From contig JAVGVS010000109.1 of NCBI GenBank assembly GCA_032718565.1, forward strand, positions 1,227,917 to 1,291,916: a DNA stretch of 64,000 nt, read 5' to 3'. This document shows positions 59,282 to 64,000 of the stretch, piece by piece. A model generated the notes under the pieces. It was not told the DNA's origin, searched no databases, and saw only the letters and a program-made list of their open reading frames with translations. The first letter of the stretch is position 1. Each line of letters opens with the position of its first letter. A program made the position numbers and the translations under genes. The stretch is from Distichodus sexfasciatus (taxonomy: Eukaryota > Chordata > Actinopteri > Characiformes > Distichodontidae).

Positions 59282-59472
59282 CCCTCCCCATATCCACGCC
59301 TATGGACCAGTCCAACCCTGCCCCCCCCCTTCCTGCGATTGGTACAGTCCGGGCTGTCGCAAGTCCACGAGTCTTGCGCTTGTTGCGTGGACTGTACCAA
59401 CCGCTCGATTAGGGGAGGGGGGGTGTGGAGCTCGGACTGTGGGCATGTCCACGGATTTTGGCAAAGGTAAAA
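59282..59472 (+). promoter_or_regulatory. dcaf15 promoter containing a large imperfect palindrome
   Basis: GC-rich segment ending at the dcaf15 ATG. TTGGTACAGTCC (59339-59350) and GGACTGTACCAA (59389-59400) are perfect inverse arms; pairing extends outward through GCG/CGC and approximately into the C-run at 59321-59329 and G-run at 59411-59422. One arm carries an inverse CCAAT (ATTGG). Confidence 0.6.
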
Positions 59473-62400
59473 ATGGCGCCCAGCTCGAAATCGGAGAAAG
59501 ATGACAACAAACAAAAACAGCAGAGGAAACGCAAAGACCACATCGTGAAGCTTCTCACGCGTGGACAGGTAAACGAGGGCTGATGACGATGTGGAAATGA
59601 GCGCTGTTGACCTGTGCGGGCAGCATTGTAGGGACGTTAAGGCTGTGGGCTTTAGTTAGCGGTTTGTGTGTTTGTAGCACCTAATGCTAACCGCTGCCTT
59701 GTCTGTTCATCATTCTTATGAATACATCTCATATATTTTTGTATTTATTATGCATTTCCGTGACTATATCTGGATATCTTTCTTTCGATGTATGTGTGTA
59801 TAGTCTTTCTCGTCAGCGTTTTCTGATGTGTAACTGTCCTCTCATCTCTCACTGTGTCTGTCTTTCTGCCTATCTTTATATATTTCTCTGCTGGTGTATC
59901 TATATGTGTAGCTTGTGTTTATTTCTATGTAACTCTCTCTCTCTCTATATGGCTGTCTCCAGCCTTTTCTCATGTTTTGTTTAGGAATGCACCGATTGCA
60001 ATTTTCTTGGCCGATTCCGATTTTTCCCCCCCAGATAACAGAAAATTAGAGCTGCTGCGATGCTACGACATCGACCCAAAAAAATGGGTTTCAACTTTTT
60101 TAATGTAACGCGGTAGTTACTTTCCCTGTTTACTAGTTACTTTTATAATAGTGGCAGCTCTACAGCAAATACAAACAAAAATCTAATTTTCTTTAATATA
60201 ATGCTTTATTTTCAGAACAAATTTTCTTTACAAATTTAAATAAATAAAATGTAACTCGTAAAATGTAACAACTCCGGTAACTCGGCGCCCGAAAAGTAAC
60301 GCCTACTTGGCATCGTGTATTTTGGGCAGAGGTGATTTATCAGATTTCTGAAGCCTGTTTCCTCAACTATGGAAAACGGCTGATCATCTAGTGATCATCT
60401 AGTGATTGACTTGTGCATCTGTGTTTATGTTTGAAATCGGCAATACGTGTGAGTGATCGTCCGATCACCGATCAGGCCAAAAACCGGCCGATTCCGATCG
60501 CTGGCCGATCGATCGGTGCATCCCTTGTTTTGTTACCTTTCTTTTTCTCTCTGCATGTACAGTACTGTACAAAAGTTGGAAAAAAGTGTGGAAAAAATGC
60601 TGTGAACAAAGAACGCTTTCAGAAATATAAATAATGATTGTTTATTTTTATCAATTTACAAAATGCAAAGTGAGCGAACAAAAGAAAAATCTAAATCAAA
60701 TCAGTATTTGGTGTTACTACCTTTTGCCTTCAAACCAGCATCAATTCTTCTAGGTACACTTGCACAAAGTCAGGGGTTTTGTAGGATTATAGTCATTATA
60801 TTATTTTGTAGGATTATAGGATTATAGATCTGTGGTTAGTTCTCCAAGATGTTTGGAACAACCTACCAGCCGAGTTCCTTCAAAAACTGTGTGCAAGTGT
60901 ACCTAGAAGAATTGATGCTGTTTTGAAGGCAAAGGGTGGTCACACCAAATATTGATTTGATTTAGATTTCTCTTTTGTTCATTCAGTTCATTTTCTTGAT
61001 TGATGAACATAAATGATGAACACTTCCATTTTTGAAAGCTCTTATTTTTTTGTGCATCGATCTGCTTTTCTGCCTTTCTTTCTGTGTCTACATTTATATA
61101 TAGCGCTCTCTTTCTGTGTCTTTCTCTTTCTGTTTATATATTTCTCCTTCTGTGCCTATCCGTACATCTCTTCCTTTCGTTCTCTCTTAGTACCCAGATT
61201 TGTACCTCTCTCATCTCCTCTGATGCTGGCGTCTGCCTTTTAGGATGCACTGTGTGTGTGTTCTTATGAATATATATGATCCAACACACATAATACCAGC
61301 TGTATCAGCGTCTTTCTTCATATACTCTCCATGTACTCTCCTTTACTTGAGCCTTTTCTGTTTTCATCCCCGCAGCTCTCTGGTCAACTGTCGCAGCGCC
61401 TGTTCCGCAAACTGCCGCCCCGAGTGTGTGTTCCGTTAAAGACTATCGTGAGCGAGGAGTTCCTTAGAGCCGGGTGAGCATGTGGAAGAGATTTTGCCGC
61501 ATGTCGTCGACCTAAAACTTGCCCTCGAATACTCCTTAAATATCATGCTGCTGTTAATAATGGCTGCCCCAGTTAGGCGTTGTGATTTGTGGTGTTAATG
61601 AGACAATGACATTCGCAGTGTTGTCTCTTATTTCAGCCACATCTTCCTTGGATTCACGAAGTGTGGTCGCTACGTTCTGTCCTACACCAGCGACTGCGGC
61701 GAAGACGACGATTTCTCCTTCTACACGTACCACCTGTATTGGTGGGAGTTTAATCTGCACAGCCGCCTCAAACAGGTCGCTGCTACTGAAGTGTCCTGGG
61801 AATCTGTTGCAATGTCACATATTCTGTCCACACTTGTTCCTTACATTTGCTCTCTTTCTGTCTCTGTCAGGTGCACCATGTGCGTTTGTTTGCGGGTGAG
61901 GACATCTACAGTGACCTGTACCTTACCGTGTGCGAGTGGCACAATGATCACTCCAAGATTGTCATCTTTGGCTTCAAGTAAGAGCCTTTTGCTTCACACA
62001 CTTACGCTAAAATGAAGGTTTTAACATTGTAGTTGTAGCAGTGAGAGGTTTCAAATGTCATGCCTTTGCCTTGGCACGCGCCTCTTGATTTCGGGGGAAA
62101 AGCCGGACTTGTGTAAGCTCTTTAACCAGCTGTTTATTCAGGGGATGTGTTAATGCTCGTCTTTGGCGTGAATGTGTTTGTGTGTTTTCAGTACACGCAG
62201 CAGTAGTTCAGCTTTGATGAATATGATGATGAGCGATGAGAACAACAGAGACATTTACATCACCATCGCCTCCATGCCCCCGGCACAGCCGTGCCAACAG
62301 TGCTGCCCGCTGCCCTCCACCTCCACAATACGTACAGGTACAAGCCGCACGCTCCAGTTAAAGTAGAGAGTGGCAGGTTGAATATTACTCCACTAACAGC

Positions 62401-63548
62401 GGTATATATGAGACAGTATAGTAGATTGTAGAGCGAATGACGTAACGGGCGACAAGAGCGATGGTTTTTGAGCGTCTTCGGCGATTTTACAGCTTTACTA
62501 GCTCTTGGTGTGAACGTAGCATAACTACTGTACCCACAAAGCTCGCTCACTCTCTCTCTGTGCAGGAGGCGAGTGTTTGGAGCATGGCTACGTGCTGAAC
62601 GCTCGTTATCAGGTGGTCTACCCTTTCCCCACATTCCAGCCGGCTCTGCAGCTGAAGAAGGACCAGGTGATCCTGCTCAACACCAGCTACTCGCTAGTGG
62701 CCTGCGCCATCTCCCTCTGTCCCGGTGAGCACGTGTCGTACATACACCAGCGTTGTAACAAATAGGCACGGGAGGGTTTCGGAGTTTAAAAGTCCAGGCT
62801 GTTTCCATCGAGCTTTACACCTCCATAAACTGACCTTTGGAACTTTATGTTTTGAAAATTTGTTTTCTGCTTGTGGTGTGTGTAACCTCTCTCGTTTCCT
62901 CTCAGGAGGAGAACAGCAACACGTGGACGGACAGAACAATCAAATCTTGTACCGAAAGCGAGAATCCCTTCCTCCTTCCTCTCTTCATCCTCCCAGCCCC
63001 TCCTCTTCATCCTCCTCCTCCTCCTCCTCTCACGGCTCTCCCGACCGCAGGCCGCCTCGCTTCGCCCCGCTGTCCCCCGGCCGCTCCCAGGCCACGGTGC
63101 GAGCTCGAGAATTCGCCGCCGACATTTTCCGCCGGGCCCAACCTCTTCCCGCCGTCGCCGTCTCCTCCTCCTCCTCCGCCGCCGACACCGAGAATGAGCG
63201 GAGGAGAAGAGAGAATGAGGGAAGAGAGCGAGCCGAGACGAAAGACAGGAAGCCAGCCGCAGAATCGAGGGAAAGAACGGACGAGAGGAACGGGGAGAAG
63301 GCAGCTGGGGCGGAGCAAGAGGAAGCTGTAGCGTCATCGTCGTCCTCCTCGGGGACGGCGGCGGCGTCTCCTCATGTGGTTATGTCTCCGGCCTCTACGT
63401 CGTCCTTCTCCTCGCCGTCGCCGCGCACAACGTCGGAGCCGGGTTACGTCAACTACACGCGGCTCCGGTACCGACTGCAGCAGCCCGGAACGGCGGAGCA
63501 GGACGCAGGTGAGAAATGAAAAGTCTGGCTCTGTACTTGATTGTAGGG

Positions 63549-63579
<31 letters not shown>

Positions 63580-64000
63580 AGAGACTGCTCTTCAGCAGTT
63601 GTAGATTCTGTTCCTACCTCAGAAGCCACTTTCTTTTTGAGAGCGGTTAGTGAATAATGTGTGTGTGTTTCAGGAGAGGAGGAGGATAAAGTTCAGCTGC
63701 CGTTCACTGTCTCTGACCTGAAGGGAAGAAACCTACAGCTGGTGACGGGGCAGTACACCGGCCAGGTTGTTTGTTTGTGTGTGTGTGTGTGTGTGTGTGT
63801 GGAGTTTAAATAGTCTTGTTTTATGATATACTCCAAAAACCTCTCTCTCCGTCTTCATCACGTCTCTCTTCTTTCCTCAGTGTGTGTGTGTGGAGCAGCT
63901 GACGCTGGATTTTGAGTATCTGATTAACGAAGTGATCAGGAACGATGCCGAGTGGGCCGCGCAGTTCTGCTCCTTCAGCGACTATGACGTCGTCATCCTA
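59473..64000 (+). CDS. dcaf15: DDB1- and CUL4-associated factor 15 (right end cut by window)
   Basis: Nine exons are visible: 59473-59568, 61376-61473, 61637-61775, 61871-61977, 62192-62337, 62566-62724, 62906-63508, 63674-63765 and 63881 onward, all in phase; 520 residues so far. It starts MAPSSKSE like human DCAF15 and carries SGQLSQRLFRKLPPRVCVPL, FLRAGHIFLGFTKCGRYVL, YHLYWWEFN, MMMSDEN, YQVVYPFPTFQPA, a variable Ser/Arg-rich linker (exon 7), SEPGYVNYTRL and QLTLDFEYLINEVIRND. DCAF15 is the substrate receptor of a CUL4-DDB1-DDA1 ubiquitin ligase and the target of aryl-sulfonamide degraders of RBM39. The linker is longer and more repetitive than in human. Exon 9 begins in a TGTGTGTGTG run, so its coding start is a microsatellite. 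The final exons lie beyond the window. Confidence 0.96.
59982..60526. mobile_element. hAT-type element in dcaf15 intron 1
   Basis: Ends are TAGGAATGCACCGAT and ATCGGTGCATCCCTT, with inner GGCCGATTCCGAT repeats at both sides. An exact 8-bp duplication GTTTTGTT flanks it (59974-59981 and 60527-60534). No transposase frame. The interior around 60100-60305 has GTAACGCG/AGTTACTTT sequence of another hAT family, so an older fragment may be nested within. Confidence 0.85.
60550..61010 (+). mobile_element. Fold-back Tc1-like remnant in dcaf15 intron 1
   Basis: At 60844-60956 the plus strand reads QDVWNNLPAEFLQKLCASV then PRRIDAVLKAKGGHTKY and a stop: the C-terminus of a Tc1-family transposase. The left part (60650-60780) is the reverse complement of the same 3' end (GTACACTTGCACAAAG, TTCTTCTAGG), so two element ends face each other and can form a hairpin. 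The catalytic region is missing. Confidence 0.8.

Overview
The window is nuclear DNA from a ray-finned fish. Genes are split by GT-AG introns and encode vertebrate developmental and housekeeping proteins, the spacers are full of CA/TG and AT microsatellites, and many dispersed repeats are of teleost type (tRNA-headed SINEs, hAT and Tc1 remnants, LINE tails). The species cannot be fixed from the sequence. All names rest on recognised protein motifs; no database search was run.

Layout, left to right. (1) 434-2166: muscle-type actin pseudogene that keeps its intron positions. (2) 5701-7335 (+): ccsap, three coding exons behind a non-coding CpG-rich first exon. (3) 7.4-18 kb: repeat-rich spacer with a tRNA-Gly(TCC), a tRNA-Asp(GTC) and a nested hAT insertion. 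(4) 18359-20565 (-): rhou-type Rho GTPase. (5) 21-33 kb: spacer with MITEs, long microsatellites, a strong CTCF-like site and one orphan signal-peptide-like exon. (6) 33700-38598 (+): Delta/DLL1-type Notch ligand, closest in remembered sequence to deltaD, with a coding minisatellite in its cytoplasmic tail. (7) 43.3-55.2 kb (+): triobp, with an upstream Ser/Arg-rich long-isoform block and a downstream PH plus coiled-coil block that has its own promoter and start. (8) 55881-57826 (-): smdt1 (EMRE), convergent with triobp and sharing a palindromic poly(A) element; its intron holds a 430-bp duplicate of triobp. (9) 59473 to the right edge (+): dcaf15, truncated by the window.

The genes do not form one pathway. 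They are neighbours joined by history: actin-ccsap-rhou matches the human ACTA1-CCSAP-RHOU block, triobp-smdt1 matches a human 22q13 pair, and rhou next to a Delta gene mirrors the human RHOV-DLL4 linkage. I found no undescribed multi-gene system. The most unusual items are the triobp-to-smdt1 duplication, the palindromic shared poly(A) signal, the uORF that ends on the triobp short-form start codon, the expanded repeat in the Delta tail and a Sox/POU/E-box cluster in a Delta intron.
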